A DNA stretch of 64,000 nt from an uncultured Victivallaceae bacterium (GTDB lineage: Bacteria; Verrucomicrobiota; Lentisphaeria; Victivallales; Victivallaceae): positions 29,974-93,973 of the forward strand of contig CALXOD010000068.1 of assembly GCA_944389925.1 (NCBI GenBank), read 5' to 3'. The translations under genes and the position numbers were made by a program. The notes under the pieces are model-generated. The model made no database searches, had not been told where the DNA came from, and was given only the letters and a program-made list of their open reading frames with translations. The first letter of the stretch is position 1; every line of letters starts with the position of its first letter. This document shows, piece after piece, positions 56,470-64,000 of this stretch.

Positions 56470-58638
56470 ATGAGAAAACAGTGGATGACGATGCTTTCTG
56501 TATGGGCGGCAGCGGTGCTGAGCAGCGCGGCCGCGGCAGATCTGGCGATCAACGGAGATTTTAAGGAGGGGGCCGGCCAGGACGGCATTCCGGTCGGGTG
56601 GACGCAAAACAAAGGAGAATGGAATAAGCCCTGGGGCCGGGCTGTGCTGGAGAACGGCATCCTGACCATCGTTTCGCCCGCCAGAGAAACACACTTGTAT
56701 ACCCGCTCCCGGAATTTCAAGTTTCATCCGGGAGACGAGTTCGAAGTGGAGGTGACGGCTCGTGGCAAAGGAACGTTGGAATTCGGCATTTACGCATATA
56801 CGAGCAAAGGCATGTTCTGTGAGTCGACGATCGTCAAAGTGCCGCTGAGTGACAAGGAGACGGTTTTTAAACAACAGCTGCTTCCCCGCGCCGGTCGCGG
56901 CAATACGCCGGAAATGGCCCGGATTGTGGTCGGCGCGGGTCCCGGCTCCGAAGTGGTGATTACCCATATTGCCGCGCGGCTCGTGGAGAAGGCAGGCGCC
57001 GATCCCGCCGCTTTGGCGATCAACGGGGATTTCAAGGAGGGGGTTGACAAAGATGGCGTTCCGGTTCGCTGGGTACAAAACAAGGGCGAATGGAACAAGC
57101 CATGGGGAACGGTTGTGCTCAAGGACGGAGCGCTTGTCATCACCTCTGCTGGACAGCGGACGCATCTGTATACCGCAAAGCCCCGGATTGAATGTCGCCC
57201 CGATGAGGCATTTGAAATCGAAGTAACGGCCCGCGGCAAAGGAAAACTCGAATACGGCATTTATGCCTATAATAGTCAGGGGGGATTCTGCGAATCATCA
57301 TCTTCTGCTGAGACACTCGGAGAGCAGGAAACAGTATACAAGGGGCGTTTTACGCCCCGCGCCGGTCGCGGCAATACGCCGGAGGAGATGAGTGTCTTCG
57401 TCGGCGTCGATGCCGGTGGTGAGGCGGTGATCAGCCGGATTGTCGCCCGGCGTCTGGAACCTGTTCCGGAGCGGAAGCTGGATGCTGCACAGGATTTCGT
57501 ACTGGATGACTTTTCTTCAATCGCGAAGTGGAAGAGCAACCGGCGGGATCGTGCTCCCCGGAGCGTGACTGTGGATGGTAATCCGGCGATGCAGTTGACT
57601 CTGCCAGCGATCGTGACCGGTGCGCCGCTGCTGGATATGGACGAATCGATGCTGTTTGCTGGTCATAAGGGGATCCGGTTCCGGGTCAAGGGCGAGCCCG
57701 GCCAAAAAGTCATGTTGCCGGTGGCCGTGGCCGGAATCAGCAGCAATCAGGGCTCCTGGAGATATACGGCCTATGTGCCGGTGGAGGGGGATGCCTGGCA
57801 GACCGTTACACTGGCATGGCAGGATTTCGTGCCGCCAGGCGGCGTGGAGAATGGGGAATTTGGCGCGCCAGGGGCATTGAATGCGGGCGGGGTCGGTACG
57901 GTAATTTTCGGAGATCGATGGCAGATAGAACATTGCAATCGTCCCATTGCACCGTACACCGTAACGGTGGATGATCTGACACTGGTCAAAGAGGCCGCTG
58001 CCACTCCGCTGGAGCCATATCCGGAAAAGCCGCTGTCCGGCGTGATTGAAAAAATGAAGGCGGGGGAACCGGTATTGATTATCTGCTCCGGTGACTCCAT
58101 CACCGCCGGAACGTCGGTTCAGGATGCCGATGCCAACCGCTATGGAGTGAAGTTGCAGGAGTATCTGCGGCAGGCTTTCCACAACGACAAAATCCAGGTG
58201 GAAGTGGTGGCTGTGGGGGGCGCGCGGACGTTTGATCTGCAGGTCTGGGCAGGGCGTGACTTTGCCGGGAAAAAACCGGATCTGGTGACGGTGCTGATTG
58301 GCTATAACGACAAGAGTGCCGCCTGGTCGCCGCGTTATTATCGTAAATCATTGGCAGCTTATATCGACAAGGTGAAATCGATCACCGGCGGCAGTCCGGC
58401 ATTTCTGTTGTTTGCGACGATTCCGGGGCGGGGCGTGCGTTATACGATGATGGATGATTTTGCCGATGAAGTACGTCAACTGGGGCAGGAACGCGGGATT
58501 GCGGTCTATGACTTGGCTGCGGATTTCAAGGCGTTGCCGGAAGAGGAGTTCAAGGCGAATTTTGCCGATATGGCGCATCCGAACAATGCCGGGCATGAAT
58601 TTATCGCCCGCAAGATCACGGATTTTCTGAGTAAATAA
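56470..58638 (+). CDS. Secreted SGNH/GDSL hydrolase with a duplicated N-terminal domain
   Basis: 722 residues with a signal peptide (MRKQWMTMLSVWAAAVLSSAAAA). Two tandem, closely similar beta-sandwich modules (about residues 24-175 and 182-335) share LAINGDFKEG, QNKGEWNKPWG, EVTARGKG, IYAY and RAGRGNTPE. A third beta-domain (about 340-510) is of the carbohydrate-binding type, and the SGNH catalytic domain starts at about 530: CSGDSITAGTS (Ser about 540), GGARTFD, VLIGYND and DMAHPNNAGHEF (Asp and His about 699-705). All catalytic residues are present. It probably deacylates polysaccharide outside the cytoplasm. The start at 56470 follows GGAGAGG. Confidence 0.87.
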   Translation: MRKQWMTMLSVWAAAVLSSAAAADLAINGDFKEGAGQDGIPVGWTQNKGEWNKPWGRAVLENGILTIVSPARETHLYTRSRNFKFHPGDEFEVEVTARGKGTLEFGIYAYTSKGMFCESTIVKVPLSDKETVFKQQLLPRAGRGNTPEMARIVVGAGPGSEVVITHIAARLVEKAGADPAALAINGDFKEGVDKDGVPVRWVQNKGEWNKPWGTVVLKDGALVITSAGQRTHLYTAKPRIECRPDEAFEIEVTARGKGKLEYGIYAYNSQGGFCESSSSAETLGEQETVYKGRFTPRAGRGNTPEEMSVFVGVDAGGEAVISRIVARRLEPVPERKLDAAQDFVLDDFSSIAKWKSNRRDRAPRSVTVDGNPAMQLTLPAIVTGAPLLDMDESMLFAGHKGIRFRVKGEPGQKVMLPVAVAGISSNQGSWRYTAYVPVEGDAWQTVTLAWQDFVPPGGVENGEFGAPGALNAGGVGTVIFGDRWQIEHCNRPIAPYTVTVDDLTLVKEAAATPLEPYPEKPLSGVIEKMKAGEPVLIICSGDSITAGTSVQDADANRYGVKLQEYLRQAFHNDKIQVEVVAVGGARTFDLQVWAGRDFAGKKPDLVTVLIGYNDKSAAWSPRYYRKSLAAYIDKVKSITGGSPAFLLFATIPGRGVRYTMMDDFADEVRQLGQERGIAVYDLAADFKALPEEEFKANFADMAHPNNAGHEFIARKITDFLSK

Positions 58639-58643
58639 AGATC

Positions 58644-58704
58644 CGTTTTCGGCAGCCGCTGTTTCTCTGTCCGTGCGGCGGGGAAAACGGCGGCTGTTTT
58701 TTTT
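58644..58704 (+). terminator. Probable terminator of the SGNH gene
   Basis: CCGTTTTC near 58643-58650 can pair with GAAAACGG (58683-58690), and CAGCCG (58653-58658) alternatively with CGGCTG (58691-58696), ahead of T8 at 58697-58704. Confidence 0.6.
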
Positions 58705-59590
58705 ATTTTACTGGAGACGGAGGGGGAGAGGGGATGAAATAGATGACCATGCAATACGGTAATCAAGTTTAATCATTTACTGTTTAGAATCATGTGGGGA
58801 GAAAAATGTCCAATTCTTTACAACATGCAGATATCCTCCTCGTCATATCCTATTCTTCATTTCGATATTGAATCATTGTTCTAAAATTTTGCATTGGGGC
58901 TTTCGCGATGCTGTTCAATGGCAGTTTTTCGTCAATCTTCCGCGTTTTGTATGCTGTCATGACACTATCACAAAACGGCAAAGGAGGAAAAAGGGGGAGG
59001 TCGCCGGCATATTGGCAACCTTTTTGACAATATTGTTAGGAGCAGTATGTTACGAAGGGGCAGTGCGGACTGTGAAAAATGATGATCAGTACCGCCCCCC
59101 CCCATGGAATATTGGAGCGGGAGCGCATGTGTCCAGACTCCGAACGGTATGGCAGAATGCTGGATCCCGGTGATATGAAATCGGAAAAAAGATTCAACGA
59201 TTTACGAAGAGACAAGACTGCTGAAAGAGTCGAGAGACGTTCCTATTGAGATCGAACCTGTACATGCTGCCATGTATGATTGGAATACCGTCTGTAATGG
59301 GGGGCTTCCGTGAGAATGCAGCCGGGTACATCGGGAGAATGACTCGTGAGGCTCTCGCGATTGGGGGGACAATCACATTTACCGAGGAAAAGGGCAGGGA
59401 GATTCATATCGGGGCGCTACATTACCAGGCGCTGTTCCGGCGCGAACAAGAGGAAAGTCGTTGTCCGTTTTTTAATTTCCTCCGGCAGCGGCAGTAATTA
59501 TGGGAAGGGGACCCGTCGCCCCGCCGGCCGGAAGCGTTCTCCACGCTCTCCGGCCATGATGGCAGCATCAGGAGAAGAAGGTCTGCGAGG
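58705..59590. other. Intergenic stretch with a possible degraded gene
   Basis: No intact gene. Between about 59180 and 59480 two plus-strand frames join across a G6 run at about 59300: the first ends in EIEPVHAAMYDWNTVCNGG and the second continues GFRENAAGYIGRMTREALA. Both are protein-like, so this may be the 3' remnant of a frameshifted gene of unknown family. The 58705-59180 part shows nothing I can interpret. Confidence 0.3.
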
Positions 59591-60577
59591 TCATTTCAGA
59601 TTTTCGAAATACCATTTTGTCGCCGCAGCCAGACCGGTTTTAACGCTGAATTCCGGTGCGTATCCGAGCAGCCGCCGGGCCTTGTCGATGCAGGCCAGGC
59701 TGTGCGGGATGTCTCCTGCACGATTCGGGCCGTAAGTCGGTTCGACCGCTGCAATAGCCGGATCGAAGCCGGCCAGATTATCCCGCAAACTGAAAAAGAG
59801 TTCATTCAACGTCGTCCGTTCGCCGAACGCCACATTGTAAACCTGATTGACCGCTTCCGGTTTCTCCGCCAGCAAGGCCAACTGATTGGCCTGTAGCACG
59901 TTGTCGATGTAGGTGAAGTCCCGGCTGTAACTACCGTCTCCGTTGATTACCGGACTTTCATGTTTCATCAGACTCATCACGAACTTCGGAATCACCGCCG
60001 CATAAGCGCCGCAGGGATCCTGCCGTCGACCGAAGACATTGAAATAGCGCAGCCCAATGGTTTCAATGCCATAGAGACGGCTGAAATTTTCGGCGTAAAG
60101 CTCGTTGACGTATTTGGTGATGGCATAGGGGGAAAGGGGTTTCCCGATCTGTTCCTCTACCTTCGGCAGGGTTTTACTGTCGCCGTAAGTAGAGGAGCTT
60201 GCCGCGTAAACAAAACGCTTCACTTTCGCCTCCTGCGCGGCGAAAAGCATGTTGACGAAACCGGAAATATTCACTTCGGTTGAGGTCATCGGGTCCTTCA
60301 CCGAACGCGGTACACTGCCCAGGGCCGCTTCGTGAAGCACATAATCAATACCGGCAACCGCTTCCCGGCATTTTCTCATGTCCCGAATATCGCCGACGAT
60401 CAGTTTGAAGTGGCGATTTTCGAAGAATGGGAGCAGATTTTCCATTTTCCCTGTCATGAAGTTGTCCAATACGACCACTTCGTTGTCTTGGGCCAGCAGC
60501 GTTTCCACCAGATTGGACCCGATGAACCCGGCCCCGCCGGTCACCAGAATCCGCGAATTGCGAATCTCACGTTTCAT
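59591..60577 (-). CDS. UDP-N-acetylglucosamine 4-epimerase-like NAD-dependent epimerase/dehydratase (WbpP-like)
   Basis: 328 residues of the extended SDR family. [12 protein letters not shown] (residues about 14-25) binds [11 protein letters not shown] follows, then [13 protein letters not shown] (the stretch that marks WbpP/TviC-type UDP-GlcNAc/UDP-GlcNAcA 4-epimerases), ASSSTYGD with the catalytic Ser, and [12 protein letters not shown] with the catalytic Tyr and Lys (about 150-154). [13 protein letters not shown] and SRDFTYIDN follow. It supplies UDP-GalNAc or a related donor for surface polysaccharide. It is the last gene of the minus-strand glycan cluster in this window; the gap to the upstream gene is 79 bases. 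Confidence 0.88.
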   Translation of the reverse strand: MKREIRNSRILVTGGAGFIGSNLVETLLAQDNEVVVLDNFMTGKMENLLPFFENRHFKLIVGDIRDMRKCREAVAGIDYVLHEAALGSVPRSVKDPMTSTEVNISGFVNMLFAAQEAKVKRFVYAASSSTYGDSKTLPKVEEQIGKPLSPYAITKYVNELYAENFSRLYGIETIGLRYFNVFGRRQDPCGAYAAVIPKFVMSLMKHESPVINGDGSYSRDFTYIDNVLQANQLALLAEKPEAVNQVYNVAFGERTTLNELFFSLRDNLAGFDPAIAAVEPTYGPNRAGDIPHSLACIDKARRLLGYAPEFSVKTGLAAATKWYFENLK

Positions 60578-60656
60578 AATGGTTCTTTCTATATTTTTGA
60601 AGGAATCTCTATTTTTGCGTCATGTCGAAGCCACCGAACTCTTCCTGGCATACAGC

Positions 60657-61796
60657 TTAATTGATATGGCAAGGGGTTACTTTGATGGCATTGGGAATCG
60701 GTTTTTCAGAAATCAGGATCCAATAACCGCCACCGCCGCAACCGGTGACTTTCCAGCCGCAGGCCTGGTTGCGATACTCTTCGATCGCTGCACGCATATC
60801 CTTCGTCTGCATCGCCGGATACATCTCGATTTGCGCCTCAAAACATCGCCGGGTCGCGTCGCCCCAGGCTCTGGTGTTACCTGCTTTTATAGCCTGCCAG
60901 CAGCACTCTGTCGCATCGGCGAGTTTTCGAGCACTGTCATAATTGATGTGGGTATTGCTCAAAACATCATACCCGCTGGGACGCGGCGGCAAAGCCACCA
61001 GATAGAGATGTTCGGCAATGTAATTCAATAGGGTGTCATCGGTGATCGACTCAATTGAAACCGGCCAGTATCCGTTGTCATAATTCAGTTTGTTGAGGCC
61101 GGGAAGCAGCAGGCCCAACTGATCCTGCGAACCGCTGATCGCTTGGGTGCCGGGCGGATTATCAACGCAGAAGAGCAGCCTGGCCAGCTCCTCGCGATTG
61201 CCGGCGGGAATCTGCGTCTGCCACAGATCGATCGCTTTCTTACGCGAACTTGTCGCCATGCCGCTTTTGTCGTTGAACTCCATCGTCGGTTCAATGGACA
61301 TCACAATCACTGACCCCGGACAGAGCGAGTTAACGCTCGGTTGATCGAGCCATCCGCCGCAAAGTTCCACCCGGTAAGGGATTCTGCACTCCTGACGCAG
61401 CGCCGTGGTCGAACGGGCCGGCAGTCCTGCTTCCGGCACCCGGTGACTGACTACAAGTTCAATACCGAGCTTTTCGCAGAAAGCTTTCTTTTCCGGCGTA
61501 TAACCATCGGTATTGACAAAGAAAATATCCGGGCGAAGTTCACGCACCTCTTTCTCGAAATCCATGATCCCGCTGCCGGAACTGATCCAGGCGTCCTTGA
61601 CGCAACGCAACGCCTTGACCATGTACAGCCGCTCTGCGTCTTTATTGATGGTTTGGCGTCCCTTCAACTCAAAGATCGTTTTGTCGGAGCCCAGACCGAC
61701 ATACAGATCGCCAAGTTTGGCCGCTTCCTCCAGAAAAGCGACATGTCCGGAGTGAAGCATATCGTAACAACCGGAAACGAAAACCTTTTTTCTCAT
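60657..61796 (-). CDS. Bifunctional cytidylyltransferase-like / GHMP-type sugar kinase fusion
   Basis: 379 residues. Residues 1-140 are a nucleotidyltransferase of the cytidylyltransferase superfamily: [18 protein letters not shown] (HxGH at 15-18), GLGSD and an [11 protein letters not shown] segment. Residues about 150-379 resemble a GHMP kinase, with [19 protein letters not shown] (substrate region), [17 protein letters not shown] and [12 protein letters not shown] near the end. The central Gly/Ser-rich ATP motif is not obvious. The start overlaps the fucU stop by ATGA, so it likely acts on the sugar whose anomer FucU interconverts, making first a sugar-1-phosphate and then a nucleotide sugar. 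Fkp of Bacteroides does this for fucose with a different, guanylyltransferase-type domain. Confidence 0.7.
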   Translation of the reverse strand: MRKKVFVSGCYDMLHSGHVAFLEEAAKLGDLYVGLGSDKTIFELKGRQTINKDAERLYMVKALRCVKDAWISSGSGIMDFEKEVRELRPDIFFVNTDGYTPEKKAFCEKLGIELVVSHRVPEAGLPARSTTALRQECRIPYRVELCGGWLDQPSVNSLCPGSVIVMSIEPTMEFNDKSGMATSSRKKAIDLWQTQIPAGNREELARLLFCVDNPPGTQAISGSQDQLGLLLPGLNKLNYDNGYWPVSIESITDDTLLNYIAEHLYLVALPPRPSGYDVLSNTHINYDSARKLADATECCWQAIKAGNTRAWGDATRRCFEAQIEMYPAMQTKDMRAAIEEYRNQACGWKVTGCGGGGYWILISEKPIPNAIKVTPCHIN

Positions 61797-62206
61797 GCGG
61801 AAATCACGCCTTTCTGCAAAATGACATTACCGTATTTTCTGGTTTCCCCTGTATGGACGATGCAATATGCCTTGCCGGCCTGTTCGTAAAAAGCGAAACG
61901 TTCCAGAAAGGCGGGCAAATGGTTCAGACAACGGCTGCAATATGCAACATAGTCTTCATCCAGGGTGTCCCCTTCAACGGCTTGCATCATCAAAAAGGGC
62001 GAAGGCACATAAGTATCCAGTTCCCAGAGCGGCATGATCGCCTGCAGCAGATCCGGTATTTTGATTCCATCGGCATGAATGACCTGCGGTCCCAGGGAAT
62101 GAGATGGAAAATTGGCATCGGCCAATACGATGGTATCACCATGTCCCATTTCGCAGAGAATTTTCAGAAGTTCCGGAGAAAGCAGGGGGGAAATATTTTT
62201 CAGCAT
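61793..62206 (-). CDS. fucU: L-fucose mutarotase / RbsD-FucU family protein
   Basis: 137 residues with the start at 62206 (GGAGATAAAA upstream), close to the family's 140. [39 protein letters not shown] is a textbook FucU N-terminus, with the catalytic His in GHGD (about residue 22) and the sugar-binding Asp in ADANFP. The C-terminus ends in [16 protein letters not shown], including the conserved Tyr and Asn of FucU. It catalyses alpha/beta interconversion of L-fucose or a similar deoxy sugar. Being coupled to the nucleotidyltransferase-kinase gene inside a glycan synthesis cluster points to activation of the sugar rather than its breakdown. Confidence 0.9.
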   Translation of the reverse strand: MLKNISPLLSPELLKILCEMGHGDTIVLADANFPSHSLGPQVIHADGIKIPDLLQAIMPLWELDTYVPSPFLMMQAVEGDTLDEDYVAYCSRCLNHLPAFLERFAFYEQAGKAYCIVHTGETRKYGNVILQKGVISA

Positions 62207-62374
62207 TTTTATCTCCACCAGATTGGATATTGACTGAGTGGGCAAATGACGGTTCTGGATTCGTTATCGGCTAAAAAAGACAATTTCTGCAAAAATAATG
62301 AAACGGAGCAAGCAATCACACTGAAAAAACTGTTTGTGTGAAAAAACGATAGGCCCTTTAGGCGGATGCTTGAT

Positions 62375-63568
62375 TTATTTCTCGTTCGTCAATAGATTTT
62401 GCCAACCGCGAATTACAACCACTTTTGAAAAATGTTCGTTGTAAATCTTAAATGCTTTCTGTTGAAGTTTGGATAAAAGTTCCGGAGTGTCAAGGAATTT
62501 TTTCAATCTGTCGGGGAAGTTTTCGTCCAATTCATATCCGATTCCATATTCCCGGCACCAGTTGGCGATATCGCTGTCCGCTGTGCCGGAGAATAGCACC
62601 GGCCGTCCAATGGCCAGGGCACCAAAAAATTTGGAAGGTACCACAATTCCTTCCCACCCCGGCCGCAGGGAAATCATATGAATGTCAGCCGCAGCCAGGC
62701 GTTCTTCCAATTCCGCTTCCGAGGCGAAGCCGGCCAACCGGATATTGGTGTCTTCCTGTGTAATTTGAGCGGTCTGTTCCTGATATTGATTCCCATATCC
62801 TGCGAAGCAGAAAGCTGCGTCAATACCAAGATTTCGACATTTGCGGGCCAGGCGGATGAAAGGAGTAATGTCATGGGCATACCCGACTGTACCGGAATAA
62901 AGCAAACCGATTTTCGCCTTGCCGAAAAGCTTTTCCCTGATTTCCGGAGAGGCCGATGGGGGAGAAGCCGGTTCCACCAACGCCCAGGGCGTTAGGGTGG
63001 CCACTCGGGCATGATGATGGTATTTACCTAGAAGTTTCTGCATGCATGGCCCGATGTCAACCATGTCATCGACGACGCGGTACGCCGGAGGAATGAACGG
63101 CTTGGTCAGACAGGCAAGCAGTTTCATCCAGCGCGGGGAATTGACCAGGATCGCTTCGGGATAAATGTCAAACGCCCAGTGTATCAAACGAACCTGCCGA
63201 TTGATCAGCCGGATGAACGGAAACATCAGGTAGGAAAACTGCGGGGCAGTACCAATGATGACGGCATCAAAATTTTTCCGTTGTTTCCAGAATGCTGACA
63301 ACCATTTTATTTGAAGAACTGCAGAATTGAACAATCGTCCGAAATTGCTTCTCTGTGAAAAATTTGGCCGCGAGAAACGTTGAATTTCCACGCCATGCCA
63401 TTTTTCCTGAAACGGCAATGTTTCATCCGATCGAATCAATCTATTCCCGGTGAACACCGTCACCGGGTGGCCGGCCTGCACCAACTCTTTCGCCAAATCC
63501 GAAAACAACCGGGCACTGATAACGGGATCCGGATGGAAAAAATGGTAAATTAAGAGAATTTTTTTCAT
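62375..63568 (-). CDS. Glycosyltransferase, GT4 family, WbuB-like
   Basis: 397 residues. The N-terminal domain has ILLIYHFFHPDPVISARLFSDLAKELV and VTVFTGN, which are typical of WbuB-type fucosamine or deoxy-sugar transferases. The C-terminal domain has GLLYSGTVGYAHD, FCFAGYGNQ and PGWEGIVVPSKFFGALAIGRPVLFSG (about residues 310-335) with the donor-binding lysine. The start at 63568 lies at MKKIL, and the longer frame from 63607 is unlikely. It is in the same orientation as fucU, 168 bases downstream, and the ugd remnant is just upstream. Confidence 0.86.
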   Translation of the reverse strand: MKKILLIYHFFHPDPVISARLFSDLAKELVQAGHPVTVFTGNRLIRSDETLPFQEKWHGVEIQRFSRPNFSQRSNFGRLFNSAVLQIKWLSAFWKQRKNFDAVIIGTAPQFSYLMFPFIRLINRQVRLIHWAFDIYPEAILVNSPRWMKLLACLTKPFIPPAYRVVDDMVDIGPCMQKLLGKYHHHARVATLTPWALVEPASPPSASPEIREKLFGKAKIGLLYSGTVGYAHDITPFIRLARKCRNLGIDAAFCFAGYGNQYQEQTAQITQEDTNIRLAGFASEAELEERLAAADIHMISLRPGWEGIVVPSKFFGALAIGRPVLFSGTADSDIANWCREYGIGYELDENFPDRLKKFLDTPELLSKLQQKAFKIYNEHFSKVVVIRGWQNLLTNEK

Positions 63569-63928
63569 AGAAAATGAATTTTGAATTTTTGCCGATACCC
63601 TATACATTGAATCACTGAGCGTACAAACAGGGCATAATCAAGTATATTGCTGCCGTCAAAAATAAATGTCGTTTTTCCAACAACTGATAAATGTTACGAA
63701 AATCAAGTCCTTTGCATTCTTGCCAATCAGCCAAGATTGCGATGATGTGAGTTCCTTCAACCGTTCCATAAGGCACTTGTACAGTAAGCAATATTCTTTT
63801 TCACATCGGCAAGATTCAGTCTGGCATTCTTCATCGCTGGGGAATCACAAATGCGAAGTCCGGCATCATCTTCCCGCCATGGTCGGGCCGCCGACGTAGC
63901 CGGCACCGATACAGAGAATCCGTTTCAT
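63567..63928 (-). pseudogene. ugd: UDP-glucose 6-dehydrogenase remnant with internal deletion
   Basis: On the minus strand, ATG at 63928 (GGAAGGAAG upstream) opens MKRILCIGAGYVGGPTMA, the standard N-terminus of eukaryote-like UDP-glucose dehydrogenases. The frame breaks within a few codons. What follows, in shifting frames, matches only the C-terminus: NARLNLADVKKNI, YGTVEGTHIIAILADW, LDFRNIYQLLEK and FIFDGSNILD. About 300 central residues of the usual 450-460, including the catalytic Cys, are missing. The gene is dead. It was probably the supplier of UDP-glucuronate for this cluster. Confidence 0.7.
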
Positions 63929-64000
63929 TCCGCGGAACACTTCCTTCCTGATTCGATTAAAAATTTCCGTTCTGGGTACAGAAATCCGGGTCTTCCCGAA

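Overview
The window looks like a chromosome segment of a Gram-negative PVC-superphylum bacterium, most probably a Lentisphaerota (Victivallales-like) gut or animal-associated glycan degrader. This rests on an lpxC-fabZ lipid A/fatty acid pair, a type II secretion-like prepilin of the kind abundant in Lentisphaerota and Planctomycetes, many secreted carbohydrate-active proteins (GH2, heparinase II/III-like lyase, DUF4091, SGNH esterases) and a moderately high GC content. No 16S gene is present, so the assignment is inference.

Layout. 1-11.2 kb (+, miaA on -): housekeeping genes nadB (cut by the window edge), pcnB-like nucleotidyltransferase, a DUF2079 membrane protein, an oxidoreductase, trmO, an NSS transporter, miaA, then lpxC and an unusual double-domain fabZ. 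11.3-19.1 kb: a secreted beta-propeller-like protein, then on the minus strand an acyl-CoA synthetase, a DUF1015 protein, a methylenetetrahydrofolate reductase with a Cys-rich C-terminus and an integral membrane flippase-like protein. 19.2-26.4 kb (+): GH2 beta-galactosidase, a catalytically dead SGNH protein, a small membrane protein, and an XPB-type helicase overlapping a Bax1/DUF790 nuclease (an archaeal-style DNA repair pair). 26.4-32.9 kb: a divergent pair, a 1536-residue secreted protein and a DUF4091 glycosidase-like protein. 33-41.2 kb (+): a diaminopentanoate dehydrogenase-like enzyme, a glycosyltransferase, fused PurS-PurL, a tRNA-dihydrouridine synthase, a metallophosphoesterase fused to a PQQ-type propeller, and tRNA-Val(TAC).

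41.24-44.7 kb is an AT-rich island directly downstream of the tRNA. It holds a 49-codon HTH gene, a divergent AAA ATPase and a coupled 167-residue partner (candidate defence module), then 1.3 kb with no gene but several terminator-like hairpins. 44.8-51.7 kb is an exopolysaccharide export/synthesis operon: a TackOD1/degenerate-GGDEF regulator, a lipoprotein-TolC-like protein joined to a GH18-like barrel, an HlyD-like adaptor and a GT2 polymerase. The first three genes carry five apparent frameshifts, mostly in homopolymers, while the synthase is intact. 52-58.6 kb is a glycan utilisation block: prepilin, heparinase-like lyase, a GntR/LacI-type regulator with a palindromic operator, and a divergent SGNH esterase with a duplicated binding domain. 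59.6-64 kb (-) is a surface-glycan cluster: WbpP-like epimerase, a cytidylyltransferase-GHMP kinase fusion coupled to FucU, a GT4 enzyme and a ugd pseudogene with a large internal deletion.

The two best candidates for something undescribed are the ATPase/167-residue pair next to tRNA-Val with its divergent HTH gene, and the FucU/cytidylyltransferase-GHMP kinase unit, which implies a sugar activation route that differs from the classical fucokinase/guanylyltransferase enzyme.
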